DNA of 64,000 nucleotides from Pseudomonas sp. PB101 (GCF_009764265.1 NZ_RWIR01000070.1:1-64000); one strand, 5' to 3'. Numbered from the stretch's first letter, positions 47,011-56,333 are shown. The notes: generated from the sequence alone by a model not told the origin. Made by a program: numbers and translations.

Positions 47011-47661
47011 TCATGACTGGAGTTTGCGCATGAACACCTTGCTCGAATAAGCGTCGATTTTCTCGTGGACCCGTTTACGGTAGTTTTCAAACTCCCCTCG
47101 GTTGAACACGAACACTCCGCCACCGGGAATGATCGCCAGTTCTCGATCGAACTCGCTCCACAGGAAAAAGTCGTTTTCAATCACGGTCGCGCTGTAGCGC
47201 AAGCCAAGCAGGCAGACGACCACTTCGCCCGAGGTGAGCCGCTCGCAAGGCGCGCACTTGAGGATACCCGAGCCGCCTTTGGCAACATTCCCGCGAAAGA
47301 AGTCCCAGGCAAACTCATCCAGCCGCAATGCCTTGAAGGTGTCCTGGAAGAGCTGGCCCAAGCGCTCCACGCCCAATTTGCCCATAATAGTATAACTTTC
47401 ACTGAGCAATTGACGGACACTTGCGACCAGGATCGGATCGGAGGGAACGAGGGTCTTGAGCGTGAATCCCGCCTTGAGCAGTCGCCCTTGAAAATAATCG
47501 AACCAGACCTTCCTCGACAACCGGTCCGGGTATTTTTCATTGGCTGCCAGTTCCGCGTACAACAGGCAGGCTTGTATATCCTCCTGGTCTTGCGAACTTA
47601 CCTGCGGGGTAAAGGACACAAGGCAACCACCCACTACGACAGCATTAACAGACGTAGACAT
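47011..47661 (-). CDS. Unassigned protein of a two-gene paralogous cassette (B)
   Basis: The protein has 216 residues with ATG at 47661; a TTG two codons upstream is possible. I do not recognise a family. It has no signal peptide. A weakly hydrophobic middle segment (about 95-120, around TIMGKLGVERLGQLF) precedes a C-terminal domain ending in VFNRGEFENYRKRV. That end resembles the neighbour encoded at 47718 (KFNRRAFERKKTM), and other landmarks keep the same order: DIQACL/DMQDAL, LLKAGF/LLAVGW, F-DTFKAL/SGFSKLKG. The gene lies 56 bases after its neighbour on the same strand. Bases 47041-47100 are 50% GC by my count, lower than the flanking genes, which hints at transfer. Confidence 0.75.
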   Translation of the reverse strand: MSTSVNAVVVGGCLVSFTPQVSSQDQEDIQACLLYAELAANEKYPDRLSRKVWFDYFQGRLLKAGFTLKTLVPSDPILVASVRQLLSESYTIMGKLGVERLGQLFQDTFKALRLDEFAWDFFRGNVAKGGSGILKCAPCERLTSGEVVVCLLGLRYSATVIENDFFLWSEFDRELAIIPGGGVFVFNRGEFENYRKRVHEKIDAYSSKVFMRKLQS

Positions 47662-47717
47662 ATTCAACCCATACAGTCAGTACCTTGATCGACTACATTG
47701 ATCAAAGCCTGCCCGCC

Positions 47718-48530
47718 TTATTGACCTGTCAATTGTTTGAAAAGACCATCAGCAAACTCATCGTTATAGGCATATATCATGGTTTTCTTTCGTTCGAATG
47801 CACGTCGATTAAACTTGCGCACACCGGCACCCTGAAAAATCTGCAAGCCTTGGGTCTTGTAAGTCACGAATAGAAAGTTGCCGTTGTATTCCTTGTCCAC
47901 CAAGTCAAGACCTCCCATCAACATGGACATGCCGCCTGGCGTCGCAATGCAAGGCACAGCCTTGAAGCTGACGACTTCGTTTTTCTTGCTGCCGGCATCG
48001 ACAATCTTCAGTGCGTCCTTATCGCCCTTAAGCTTGCTGAAACCCGACGCGACAAGGCTCAAGACACTGCCCGTGCCACCGGAAATGACGGTCTCCAGTA
48101 CCTGCAACACAGCCTCATTCATCGTAATGGTGAGCTGTTTGCTGACGTATTTCTTGTAGGTGAAGCTTTCCGTCACCCAGCCCACCGCCAACAATGCCTC
48201 GTTGTATTTATGGTAACGCTGTTCGTTGCTGGTTTCCTTGGGCAGGCGCCGGACCACTGCTTCGGCAAACTGCTGGCAGTCCAGCGCATCCTGCATGTCA
48301 TCCTCCGAAAGCGCCTGGTCGAACACCACGAGCGAAGGCCCTACTACCGAAGCCCCTACACCTTGTTCCGACGAATCACTCGACTCTGCGCTCAGTGTCG
48401 AGATGGAACGCTTGGTCCGCGTCCGTGGCGCGACGTTTTTCAGTTCTGCGGCAACGCCTTCGAAATAACTATCCTGCATGGCATCATCAAATGCGATTTG
48501 AGCCACCGAGCGAACATCTATATCGGTCAT
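47718..48530 (-). CDS. Unassigned protein of a two-gene paralogous cassette (A)
   Basis: The protein has 270 residues, and the ATG is preceded by GGGAG. I do not recognise a family. A Ser/Thr-rich, probably flexible segment (about 36-60) is followed by an acidic stretch (DQALSEDDMQDALDCQQFAE) and a helical region. Next come a Gly-rich hydrophobic segment (about 143-165, VISGGTGSVLSLVASGF) and a C-terminal domain with FLFVTYKTQGLQIFQ and KFNRRAFERKK. It has no signal peptide or known catalytic motif. Landmarks shared with the downstream protein suggest ancient duplication. The pair could be two subunits of one complex, or a toxin/effector with its partner; this is inference only. Confidence 0.77.
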   Translation of the reverse strand: MTDIDVRSVAQIAFDDAMQDSYFEGVAAELKNVAPRTRTKRSISTLSAESSDSSEQGVGASVVGPSLVVFDQALSEDDMQDALDCQQFAEAVVRRLPKETSNEQRYHKYNEALLAVGWVTESFTYKKYVSKQLTITMNEAVLQVLETVISGGTGSVLSLVASGFSKLKGDKDALKIVDAGSKKNEVVSFKAVPCIATPGGMSMLMGGLDLVDKEYNGNFLFVTYKTQGLQIFQGAGVRKFNRRAFERKKTMIYAYNDEFADGLFKQLTGQ

Positions 48531-48640
48531 TTAAATCTCCCTTTAATTAACAAGTCGCCTCATGCGACCACATGGAAACTAAAGCGCAGGATTGAACCAG
48601 TCAAAGTAAAAACACTGAGAACTTATTTCACGACCCCTGA

Positions 48641-48685
48641 AAAAAACAAAAGGGCCCGCGACAACTTTCGTCAATCGCAGGCCCC
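48641..48685 (-). terminator. Terminator of the cobG-H-I-J operon
   Basis: GGGCCCGCGA (48652-48661) pairs with TCGCAGGCCC (48675-48684) with one mismatch. On the - strand it is followed by TTTTGTTTTTTT. It lies 54 bases after the cobJ stop. The remaining bases to 48531 should hold the promoter of the unassigned gene pair. Confidence 0.85.
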
Positions 48686-48738
48686 ATCGTTAGTTGTTGC
48701 ATTGAACATCAGCGACCTTAGAATAAAGCCGCTTTCAC

Positions 48739-50442
48739 TCAGGTCGCTGGCTTGCTGGGGTACCAACGCGGCGTGTAAACCCAATCACCGCCGCCGACCC
48801 GCGGAAATACGCAAGTCAGGGATGAACCGATCAACACCATGGTGCGCATGTCGACCTGATCCGGGGTCAACTGACCAAGGGTGGTGACCCGTAGCGTCTG
48901 CCCCGGACGCCCGATATCCCGCCCCAGCACCACGGGAGTCTCAGGCACACGGTGCCGGGCGACTGTGTCCAGAGCCTGGCCCAATTGCCATGGCCGGGCG
49001 CGCGAGATCGGGTTGTAGAAAGCAAGGGCCAGATCGGCTTGAGCGGCCAGGTCCAGGCGCTTCTCGATAATCGACCAAGGCTTGAGGTTATCCGAGAGCG
49101 ACAGCACACAGAAGTCATGCCCCAGCGGTGCGCCGGCCTGGGCAGCCGTCGCCAGCGAGGCGGAAACCCCCGGCAAAATCTCGAGATCGACGTTGTGCCA
49201 ATTGGCGTCAGTGGATTCGTGCAGCGCTTCCAGCACCGCCGCAGCCATGGCGAAAACTCCCGGATCGCCCGAAGAAACCACCACCACCGAACGCCCTTGG
49301 GCCGCCAGTTCGAAAGCGTGGCGGGCGCGCTGCATCTCTTCACGGTTGTCGGTGCAATGCAGCACCTGGTCGGCGCGAAATGGCCCGGCCATGCGCACGT
49401 AGGTTTCGTAGCCCAATACATCGTTGGCGCGGGCCAGTTCAGCCTTCACTGCCGGCACCATCAGTTCAGCAGCACCTGGCCCGAGGCCGATCACCGCCAG
49501 CCGTCCACGCGGGCGGCCGATCTGCAACGGGTCCAACGGCTGCCCTGCCACCGCAATGGCAACGGTGTCGCTATCAAGCATGGAAACGGGCTGGCCGATT
49601 GCAGTACGTAAACGTTCGCCAAGCGCCTTCTCAGCGCCAACAAAACGCAGCGCCACACCCAGTTCGAGCGCCGCCTCGCGCAACGCCGAACTGGCCATTT
49701 CGCTGTCGGCGGCCAACAGGCAGGCCAACGACTGCACGGCGATTTTTGCCTGATGCAACGCCTCGCGGATTGCCCCGGCGACGTTCACCAAGCCAGCATC
49801 CACAGCGACCACCACATTGCGCGGGTAGATCAACAGTTCATTGGCTGCGGGTGCCCGTTCGGCATGACTGACATGCACCGCTAGCCGGGCCTGCGCATCT
49901 TCGGGCAACTGCGCCTGCGCCAGCCACGGAGCCTCCCCCTCAATGCGCACCGTTTCCCCGGCGAGCAAATCGGAAACGAAGCGTTTGCCCAGTTCCAGAT
50001 CACCAAGGGCATAGCCGCTGGGCGGATTGAGCAGGCACGTGCCGAAACGCAACTCGCCGCTGGTGGTGATCGCCGCAGCGACTTCAAGCGCAGCGGCAAT
50101 CTCCCGCGCCATCACATTCACCCCGCCGAGACCGCCCAGCAGTGGAACCACGGCGCTGCCGTCTTCGGCCACCGCCAATACCGGTGGTTCGGCGCCCTTT
50201 TCCAGCAACAAGGGCGCCAACGTACGGATCACGATCCCGGCCGCGCACAGGGCAATGATCGGGGTGCCCTGCTGATAGAGTTCGCGCAGGGTCGCACCAA
50301 ATTCGTGATAGACCCGATCCGCACCATCGACTCGTGCGGCCAGCCCGTGGATCAGGGCTTCGGGGTACACCTGCTGAATGCTGCGCGCGATCGCGAGGCT
50401 GCCATTGCCGAGAATGACAATCGCCGGAACTGGACGGGTCAT
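48739..50442 (-). CDS. cobJ: CbiG-CobJ fusion, precorrin-3B C17-methyltransferase
   Basis: In this 567-residue fusion the N-terminal about 320 residues are CbiG-like (ILGNGSLAIARSIQQVYP, LGGLGGVNVMAREIAAAL, then a CobE/CbiG C-terminal part). The C-terminal about 245 residues are CobJ, a tetrapyrrole SAM methyltransferase (LAVIGLGPGAAELMVP, VVSSGDPGVFAMA, LPGVSASLATAAQAGAPLGHDF). It contracts the ring after CobG action. I start at ATG 50442, which overlaps the cobI stop; a start 12 bases earlier is possible. It is the last gene of the leftward cob operon. Confidence 0.92.
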   Translation of the reverse strand: MTRPVPAIVILGNGSLAIARSIQQVYPEALIHGLAARVDGADRVYHEFGATLRELYQQGTPIIALCAAGIVIRTLAPLLLEKGAEPPVLAVAEDGSAVVPLLGGLGGVNVMAREIAAALEVAAAITTSGELRFGTCLLNPPSGYALGDLELGKRFVSDLLAGETVRIEGEAPWLAQAQLPEDAQARLAVHVSHAERAPAANELLIYPRNVVVAVDAGLVNVAGAIREALHQAKIAVQSLACLLAADSEMASSALREAALELGVALRFVGAEKALGERLRTAIGQPVSMLDSDTVAIAVAGQPLDPLQIGRPRGRLAVIGLGPGAAELMVPAVKAELARANDVLGYETYVRMAGPFRADQVLHCTDNREEMQRARHAFELAAQGRSVVVVSSGDPGVFAMAAAVLEALHESTDANWHNVDLEILPGVSASLATAAQAGAPLGHDFCVLSLSDNLKPWSIIEKRLDLAAQADLALAFYNPISRARPWQLGQALDTVARHRVPETPVVLGRDIGRPGQTLRVTTLGQLTPDQVDMRTMVLIGSSLTCVFPRVGGGDWVYTPRWYPSKPAT

Positions 50443-51176
50443 CAGCCTTGCCACCTTTCACCGGGAACGATGATCAACGAGAAATACGGCGAGGACATCG
50501 GCTCGACCTGATCCAGCGGCACGATCTTCTGATTGGCCATGGTCGCGCGCTCGACGTACAGCGCACGCTCGGCCAGGCCGAGTTCTTCCAGCACCTGGCG
50601 AACCTTGGGAAAGTTGCGTCCCAGCTTCATGATCACCGCTGCATCGGCATCGGCCAGACGCCGCTTGAGTTCATCGTGCGGCAACACGCCGGACAACACC
50701 GACAGGCTCTGATTGCGATACACCAGCGGCGCACCGAGCACCGAGGCGCCGCCGAGCATCGAGCAAACGCCCGGCACGACTTCGGCCTGATAACGCTCGG
50801 CGAGCCGGTCGTGCAGGTACATGTAGGAGCCGTAGAAGAACGGGTCACCCTCGCAGATCACCGCCACGTCACGGCCCGCATCGAGATGCGCGGCCAGTTC
50901 GGTGGCCGCGTCATCGTAGAAGTCGCTGATCACTTGCTCATAGGACAACGGCGCCGGCAAGGCTTCGGTGGTCACCGGGTACACCAGTGGCAACAGATTC
51001 TGTGCGTCTTGCAGATGGGCTTCGATGATGCCGAAGGCGTTGCCCTTCTTGCCCTTGGCGACGAAGTACGCAACGACAGGCGACTCGCGCAGCAACCGCA
51101 GCGCCTTGACGGTAATCAGTTCCGGATCACCGGGGCCGACACCGAGGCCGATCAATCGTCCAGGTTGCTGCATCAT
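50442..51176 (-). CDS. cobI: Precorrin-2 C20-methyltransferase
   Basis: The 244-residue SAM methyltransferase converts precorrin-2 to precorrin-3A. Motifs are LIGLGVGPGDPELITVKALR, AVICEGDPFFYGSYMYLHDRL and VPGVCSMLGGASVLGAPL. It overlaps cobH (ATGA) and cobJ (TGATG) and is therefore part of a tightly coupled operon. Confidence 0.95.
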   Translation of the reverse strand: MMQQPGRLIGLGVGPGDPELITVKALRLLRESPVVAYFVAKGKKGNAFGIIEAHLQDAQNLLPLVYPVTTEALPAPLSYEQVISDFYDDAATELAAHLDAGRDVAVICEGDPFFYGSYMYLHDRLAERYQAEVVPGVCSMLGGASVLGAPLVYRNQSLSVLSGVLPHDELKRRLADADAAVIMKLGRNFPKVRQVLEELGLAERALYVERATMANQKIVPLDQVEPMSSPYFSLIIVPGERWQG

Positions 51177-51799
51177 TCGATCTCCGTGGCGAGGGCATTG
51201 ACGGCGGCCGCGGCCATGGCGCTACCGCCCAGACGGCCTTGCATGATGACAAAAGGGACACCACGGCTGTCGGCCGCCAGCGCCGCCTTGGATTCGGCGG
51301 CGCCGACGAAACCTACTGGAAAACCGAGGATCAACGCCGGTTTCGGCGCGCCGGCGTCGAGCATTTCAAGCAGATAGAACAGCGCCGTCGGTGCGTTGCC
51401 GATCACCACCACGCTGCCTTCCAGATGCGGCCGCCACAGCTCCAGCGCAGCGGCTGAGCGGGTATTGCCCAATTCACGGGCAAGCTGCGGAACGCTCTCG
51501 TCGCGCAAGGTGCAGATCACTGCATTGTTCGCCGGCAGGCGCGCGCGGGTCACGCCTTCGGAGACCATCCGCGCATCGCACAAGATCGGTGCACCGGCCG
51601 CCAGCGCATCACGCCCGGCCTTGCCTGCCCCCTCGGAAAACTGCAACCCGTCGATGGCCTCGACCATGCCGCAGGCGTGAATCACGCGAACGGCGAGTTT
51701 CTCCAGATCGGCCGGAATGCGCTCGAGGTTGGCCTCGGCGCGAATGATCGCGAAGGAGTTGCGATAGATCTCCTGACCGTCGCGGATGTAATCAAGCAT
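51173..51799 (-). CDS. cobH: Precorrin-8X methylmutase
   Basis: The 208-residue isomerase moves the C11 methyl group to C12, giving hydrogenobyrinate. Motifs are YRNSFAIIRAEANLERIP, the catalytic His in RVIHACGMVE and ILGFPVGFVGAAESKAAL. The ATG at 51799 fits the family length. It overlaps the end of cobG by eight bases. Confidence 0.95.
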   Translation of the reverse strand: MLDYIRDGQEIYRNSFAIIRAEANLERIPADLEKLAVRVIHACGMVEAIDGLQFSEGAGKAGRDALAAGAPILCDARMVSEGVTRARLPANNAVICTLRDESVPQLARELGNTRSAAALELWRPHLEGSVVVIGNAPTALFYLLEMLDAGAPKPALILGFPVGFVGAAESKAALAADSRGVPFVIMQGRLGGSAMAAAAVNALATEIE

Positions 51800-53114
51800 C
51801 AAGGGGGCTCCGTGAGCGGGCGTCGAGCAAGGTCGCGACCGCTTCAATAGTAAGGTTGTGTGCGTGCAGCGCGCCGAAACCCGGCTGCGCTGCATCGCGA
51901 AAATAGAGATCGTAGTGGCCGGGGGCGACGGCCAGCAACGTGACAGGTGCGATATGTGCGGCGGCGCAGGAACGCGGGCAACCGCTCAGGTGTATGTTCA
52001 GCGCCGGTCCATGGCGGTGCAGCAGCGCGGCCAGTTTCAGGGCATCGCCCTTGGTTTCGGCCAGGCCTTTACCGCAGCCGTTTGAGCCGGTGCAGGCGAT
52101 CAACCGGGACAAGGGCTGATCGGCTTCGCACTGCAAGCCAAGAGACTGCAATTGCCGAATGACCTCGGCGGCATTTTCCGCGCGGACATTGGGCACCAGC
52201 AGACTTTGCCAGGGTGTGAAGCGCAAGCTCGAATCACCGAACTCGCGTGCCAGGTGTGCCACACCGCGCAGCATCGTCGGATCGAGCCGCCCCAATGGCG
52301 GGACGGCCCCTACATAGACGACACCGGGCTCGGCCTGGGGATGTGCGCCGATGTGCAAATCACTGCCACCCGGAATCCGCTGCCAATCGACGACCGCTTG
52401 CAGCGATACACGTTCAGCCAGTCGAAGCAGCACGTCCTCGACCGAGTATTCGGCCAGCAAATGACGCATTCGCGTTTGCTCGGGACGCGCCAGTTCAAGG
52501 AACAATTCCAGGACCGCCACCACCAGCGCGTGCCCGTCAGCGAGAGCTATCGAAGCGGCAGGTCTGTCCGTCGGGCACCCCGCCAGACCGAACGCCAGCC
52601 GCTGCTCGCCGTTTTGCGCAAACGCAGAGAGCCACAGGTCATGGGGATGGTCGAGCATCGCCAGGTCTTCAGCGCCATCGAGCTGCACGGCGAATTTGGC
52701 ACTGAGATCGTGGAAAGCTTCCTGGCTTTGCAGTGTCGCGAGGATCTGCCCGGCCAGCGGGCGAGTGTCAAACAGCATGCGTCGATCGATCCCGGCGCCG
52801 GGGCTGAGCATCAGGTTGCGCACATCGTCGCCAGCCGCCGTACGCGGCCCCAGATCGGCGGCCAGCAGGCTATCGATCAGCGCCGCTTGCTCATCACCAA
52901 TGCCACGGATCTGCAGATTGGCCCGGTTGGTCGCCTCGATCGCTCCGCTGGCATATCGCTCGGCCGCAGACGCTATGACCTCGGCCTGGCCGCTGCTGAT
53001 CGAACCGCCGTCCAACTTGATCCGGCAGATGCCGCCATCCAGCGCCGGGACAATACGCAGCAACCCCGGACAGGCCGAGGGGCGTAAGGCAGCGGACAGT
53101 GTACGTTCGTTCAA
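51792..53114 (-). CDS. cobG: Precorrin-3B synthase, oxygen-dependent
   Basis: The 440-residue protein belongs to the nitrite/sulfite reductase fold. It has two ferredoxin-like halves (GGICRIKLDGG; RANLQIRGIG) and four cluster-binding cysteines in CTGSNGC and CPRSC (about 340-380). CobG is the O2-using monooxygenase that prepares precorrin-3A for ring contraction, so the strain uses the aerobic route. It is the first gene of the leftward operon. Confidence 0.92.
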   Translation of the reverse strand: MNERTLSAALRPSACPGLLRIVPALDGGICRIKLDGGSISSGQAEVIASAAERYASGAIEATNRANLQIRGIGDEQAALIDSLLAADLGPRTAAGDDVRNLMLSPGAGIDRRMLFDTRPLAGQILATLQSQEAFHDLSAKFAVQLDGAEDLAMLDHPHDLWLSAFAQNGEQRLAFGLAGCPTDRPAASIALADGHALVVAVLELFLELARPEQTRMRHLLAEYSVEDVLLRLAERVSLQAVVDWQRIPGGSDLHIGAHPQAEPGVVYVGAVPPLGRLDPTMLRGVAHLAREFGDSSLRFTPWQSLLVPNVRAENAAEVIRQLQSLGLQCEADQPLSRLIACTGSNGCGKGLAETKGDALKLAALLHRHGPALNIHLSGCPRSCAAAHIAPVTLLAVAPGHYDLYFRDAAQPGFGALHAHNLTIEAVATLLDARSRSPLDA

Positions 53115-53282
53115 GGCGGACCCGTTCAGGTGGCGAGGCAGTTCACGGCGAAAGTGCGCGGTATTATGCCTGCTTTACTTCGCTGCATGAAAAGACTCCG
53201 GTCGGGAAGACAAGGCAGTCAGCTCAAGGAACCCGCGCTATCATGCCGCCCAACAACGTTGAACGCGTGATTGAGGAATGGC
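53115..53282. promoter_or_regulatory. Divergent promoter region cobG / cobL
   Basis: This 168-base gap must start both cob operons. I looked for a cobalamin riboswitch (B12 box) and did not find one, and the gap is too short to hold two. No clear -35/-10 boxes can be fixed. Confidence 0.5.
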
Positions 53283-54494
53283 ATGACACCCTGGCTGACG
53301 GTAGTAGGCATCGGCGAAGACGGTTTCAAGGGCCTGGGCAAAAACGCCCGGCATGCGCTGTTGCGCGCCTCGAAAATCTTCGGCGGCCAGCGGCATCTGG
53401 ATTTGCTCCCGCCGTGCATTCGCGGCGAGCGCCAGCCGTGGCCGAGCCCCTTCTGCCTTGAGTCGCTGCTTTCGAACCGTGGCGAACCCGTTTGCGTCCT
53501 GGCCAGTGGCGATCCGATGTTCTACGGCGTCGGCGCCAGCCTCGCCAGGCAGCTCCCGGTCAGCGAAATGCTGACGCTCCCCGCGCCGTCCTCCTGCTCA
53601 CTGGCCGCAGCCCGTATGGGGTGGCCTTTGCAGGATGTGGCCACCCTTTCGGTGGTGGCCCGGCCTGTCGCCGCACTCAATGCCCACCTGTCCAGCGGCG
53701 TACGCTTGCTGATATTGAGCAACGACGGTCGCAGTCCTGCCGCCATCGCTGCACTGTTGCACGAACGTGGCTTCGGCCCTAGCCGCCTCACCGTGCTGGA
53801 ACATCTGGGCGGCGCAGCCGAGCGGCGTGTCGAAGGTATCGCCAGCGACTGGGGCGATCCACCGATCGCCGACTTGAACCTGATCGCCATCGAGTGCGTG
53901 GCTGAACGCGATACACCTCGCCTGTCGCGATTGGCCGGGCTGCCCGACTCGGCCTTCAAGCACGACGGCCAATTGACCAAACGCGACGTGCGCGCCATCA
54001 CCCTTGCGCGCCTGGCGCCTGTCCCCGGCGAATTGCTGTGGGATGTCGGCGCCGGCAGTGGCTCGATCGGCATCGAATGGATGCGCGCCCACCCCGCTTG
54101 CCGCGCGTTGGCCATCGAGGCAGATGTGGGCCGACAAGCGTTGATCGAACACAACCGCGATGCCCTCGGCGTTCCCGGCCTGCAACTGGTTCGCGGCAAC
54201 GCGCCACAGGCCTTGGCCGGGCTGGAGCGACCGGATGCGATTTTCATTGGCGGCGGCGTCACCCGCGAAGGCGTCCTCGATACCTGCTGGGCCGCACTCA
54301 AACCCGGTGGCCGGCTGATCGCCAACGCCGTCACCCTGCAAAGTGAAATGACCCTGATGGCCTGGCGCGAGCAACATGGCGGAGAGCTGACGCGCATTCA
54401 TATCGCGCAAGCACAACCGTTGGGCGACTTCGACACCTGGCGCCAGGCCTTGCCGATTACCTTGCTGGACGTGACGAAACCCTTCGATGCGTGA
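53283..54494 (+). CDS. cobL: Precorrin-6Y C5,15-methyltransferase (decarboxylating)
   Basis: The 403-residue fusion has a CbiE-like methyltransferase (about 1-205, WLTVVGIGEDGFKGLGKNAR, VLASGDPMFYGVG) and a CbiT-like domain (about 215-400, LTKRDVRAITLARL and SAM loop LLWDVGAGSGSIGIEW). It methylates C5 and C15 and removes the C12 acetate carboxyl. The ATG at 53283 has TGAGGA upstream. It overlaps cbiD by eight bases. Confidence 0.94.
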   Translation: MTPWLTVVGIGEDGFKGLGKNARHALLRASKIFGGQRHLDLLPPCIRGERQPWPSPFCLESLLSNRGEPVCVLASGDPMFYGVGASLARQLPVSEMLTLPAPSSCSLAAARMGWPLQDVATLSVVARPVAALNAHLSSGVRLLILSNDGRSPAAIAALLHERGFGPSRLTVLEHLGGAAERRVEGIASDWGDPPIADLNLIAIECVAERDTPRLSRLAGLPDSAFKHDGQLTKRDVRAITLARLAPVPGELLWDVGAGSGSIGIEWMRAHPACRALAIEADVGRQALIEHNRDALGVPGLQLVRGNAPQALAGLERPDAIFIGGGVTREGVLDTCWAALKPGGRLIANAVTLQSEMTLMAWREQHGGELTRIHIAQAQPLGDFDTWRQALPITLLDVTKPFDA

Positions 54495-55584
54495 CGAAAC
54501 CGCCGAACAACCCGCCCCCCTGCGCAGTGGCCTGACCACCGGCAGTTGCGCCACGGCCACCAGCCTCGCTGCCGCGCGCCTGCTGCTGGATGGCACAGCG
54601 GCCGATGCCGTGGAAATCGTCCTGCCCAAAGGCAAGCAGGTGCAGATGCGCCTGGAGTTCTGCCGCCTCAGCGGGGACGGTGCCGAAGCGGGAACCCTCA
54701 AGGACGCCGGTGACGATCCGGACGTGACCCATGGCGCCCTGCTCTACTCCCAGGTGCGCTTGAGCACCGAACCCGGGGTTCGCTTTCATGCCGGTCGCGG
54801 CGTCGGCACCGTGACCCGGCCCGGGCTGGTGCTGGCTGTCGGCGAACCGGCGATCAACCCGGTGCCGCGCAAAATGATCGGCGAACACCTGGCCCGGTTG
54901 GCCGACGAACTCGGCTACAGCGGCGGTTTCGAGGTCACGGTCAATGTCGAGAACGGCGAGGCGCTGGCACTCAAAACCATGAACCCGCGCCTGGGCATTC
55001 TGGGTGGCCTGTCGATCCTCGGCACCAGCGGCATCGTCCGGCCGTTTTCCTGCGCGGCCTACATCGCCTCGATCCACCAGGGCATCGACGTGGCAAAAAC
55101 CAACGGTTACCTGCACATCGCCGCCTGCACCGGCAATGCCAGCGAAGACACCATGCGCCGGGTCTACAACCTGCCGGAAATCGCTTTGATCGAAATGGGT
55201 GACTTCGTCGGCGCCGTGCTCAAACACCTGCGCAAAGTCCCTGTGGATAAACTCAGCCTGTGCGGCGGTTTCGGCAAGATCAGCAAACTGGCGGCCGGGC
55301 ATATGGATCTGCACAGCCGTCATTCGAGCATCGACCTGCCGCAACTGGCGTCATGGGCAGCGCAGGTCGGCGCCGATGCGGCGTTGCAGCAAAACATCCG
55401 CGAGGCCAACACCAGCCAGCAGGCACTGGCCATGGCCGCCGCCGCCGGGGTCGCCCTGGGTGACGCGGTCTGCCAGCACGCCCTGGACTTTGCCCGCAGC
55501 GTGGTGCCGGCGCAGGTCCAGGTGGAAGTCTTTGCCATCGATCGCCAGGGCGGGATCGTTGGCCATGCGGGAGCCTTTCAATGA
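54487..55584 (+). CDS. cbiD: C1-methyltransferase CbiD
   Basis: The 365-residue protein is CbiD, the precorrin-5B C1-methyltransferase of the anaerobic-type series (LRSGLTTGSCATATSLAAARLL, GVGTVTRPGLVLAVGEPAINPVPRKM-type residues at about 100-125, GGLSILGTSGIVRPFSCAAYI). Here it takes the place of CobF in an otherwise oxygen-dependent pathway. Its ends overlap cobL and cobK. Confidence 0.94.
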   Translation: MRDETAEQPAPLRSGLTTGSCATATSLAAARLLLDGTAADAVEIVLPKGKQVQMRLEFCRLSGDGAEAGTLKDAGDDPDVTHGALLYSQVRLSTEPGVRFHAGRGVGTVTRPGLVLAVGEPAINPVPRKMIGEHLARLADELGYSGGFEVTVNVENGEALALKTMNPRLGILGGLSILGTSGIVRPFSCAAYIASIHQGIDVAKTNGYLHIAACTGNASEDTMRRVYNLPEIALIEMGDFVGAVLKHLRKVPVDKLSLCGGFGKISKLAAGHMDLHSRHSSIDLPQLASWAAQVGADAALQQNIREANTSQQALAMAAAAGVALGDAVCQHALDFARSVVPAQVQVEVFAIDRQGGIVGHAGAFQ

Positions 55585-56303
55585 AACGCATCCTGTTGCT
55601 CGGCGGCGTGACCGAAGCTCTGGCCATCGCCCGCACACTGGGACCGCAGCATATCTACAGCCTGGCCGGTGTCGGTCGGGTTCCGACGGATCTGCAATGC
55701 CAGGTTCGCGTCGGCGGCTACGGCGGTGCCGAGGGCCTGGCGCAATTCATTCGCGATGAAGGGATCGATCTGCTGCTCGACGCCACTCACCCCTACGCCG
55801 CCCAGATCAGCCAGAACGCCGCGATGGCCGCGCACTCGAGCGGCGTTCCCTGCTGGGCGCTACGGCGTCCGGCCTGGCAAGCCCAGGCGGGGGATGACTG
55901 GCGGGAAGTTGCCGATTGGGGCGAACTGATCGAAGCCCTGAAGCCTTTCCGCCAGCCGCTGTTCACCCTCGGTCGCGAGCCCCTGCAACATCTCGATGAA
56001 ATTCCTGAGGAACAATTCTGGACCCTGCGCGCGCTGGACGTGTATCCGGGCAACGAGCGCTGCGAAGTGATCGGCGCACGGGGACCTTTCCTGATTGACG
56101 ATGAACGTGAGCTGTTCGAACGGCGAAACATCGATGTGCTGATCAGTAAAAACAGCGGCAGCACGGCGACCGAGCCGAAGCTGGAAGTGGCGCGTGAGCG
56201 CAGGGTGCCGGTGCTGGTGTTGAAACGGCCGATGTTGCCTGAGGTAGATCGGGAGTTTCCGGCAGTGGCCGAAGTGCTACGCGCAATTGCAGAGCGGTTA
56301 TAA
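55581..56303 (+). CDS. cobK: Precorrin-6A reductase
   Basis: The 240-residue NADPH enzyme reduces precorrin-6A. Motifs are ILLLGGVTEALAIARTL, LLLDATHPYAAQISQNA, CWALRRPAW and LISKNSGSTATEPKLEVARE. Its ATG overlaps the cbiD stop. It is the last cob gene of the rightward operon; a REP doublet follows. Confidence 0.93.
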   Translation: MKRILLLGGVTEALAIARTLGPQHIYSLAGVGRVPTDLQCQVRVGGYGGAEGLAQFIRDEGIDLLLDATHPYAAQISQNAAMAAHSSGVPCWALRRPAWQAQAGDDWREVADWGELIEALKPFRQPLFTLGREPLQHLDEIPEEQFWTLRALDVYPGNERCEVIGARGPFLIDDERELFERRNIDVLISKNSGSTATEPKLEVARERRVPVLVLKRPMLPEVDREFPAVAEVLRAIAERL

Positions 56304-56333
56304 ACCTGACTTTTGCGAACACCCCAAGGACGC

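Noticed and set aside
53115..53282. Cobalamin riboswitch between the two cob operons
   Set aside because: No B12-box-like sequence or suitable fold is visible and the gap is short.
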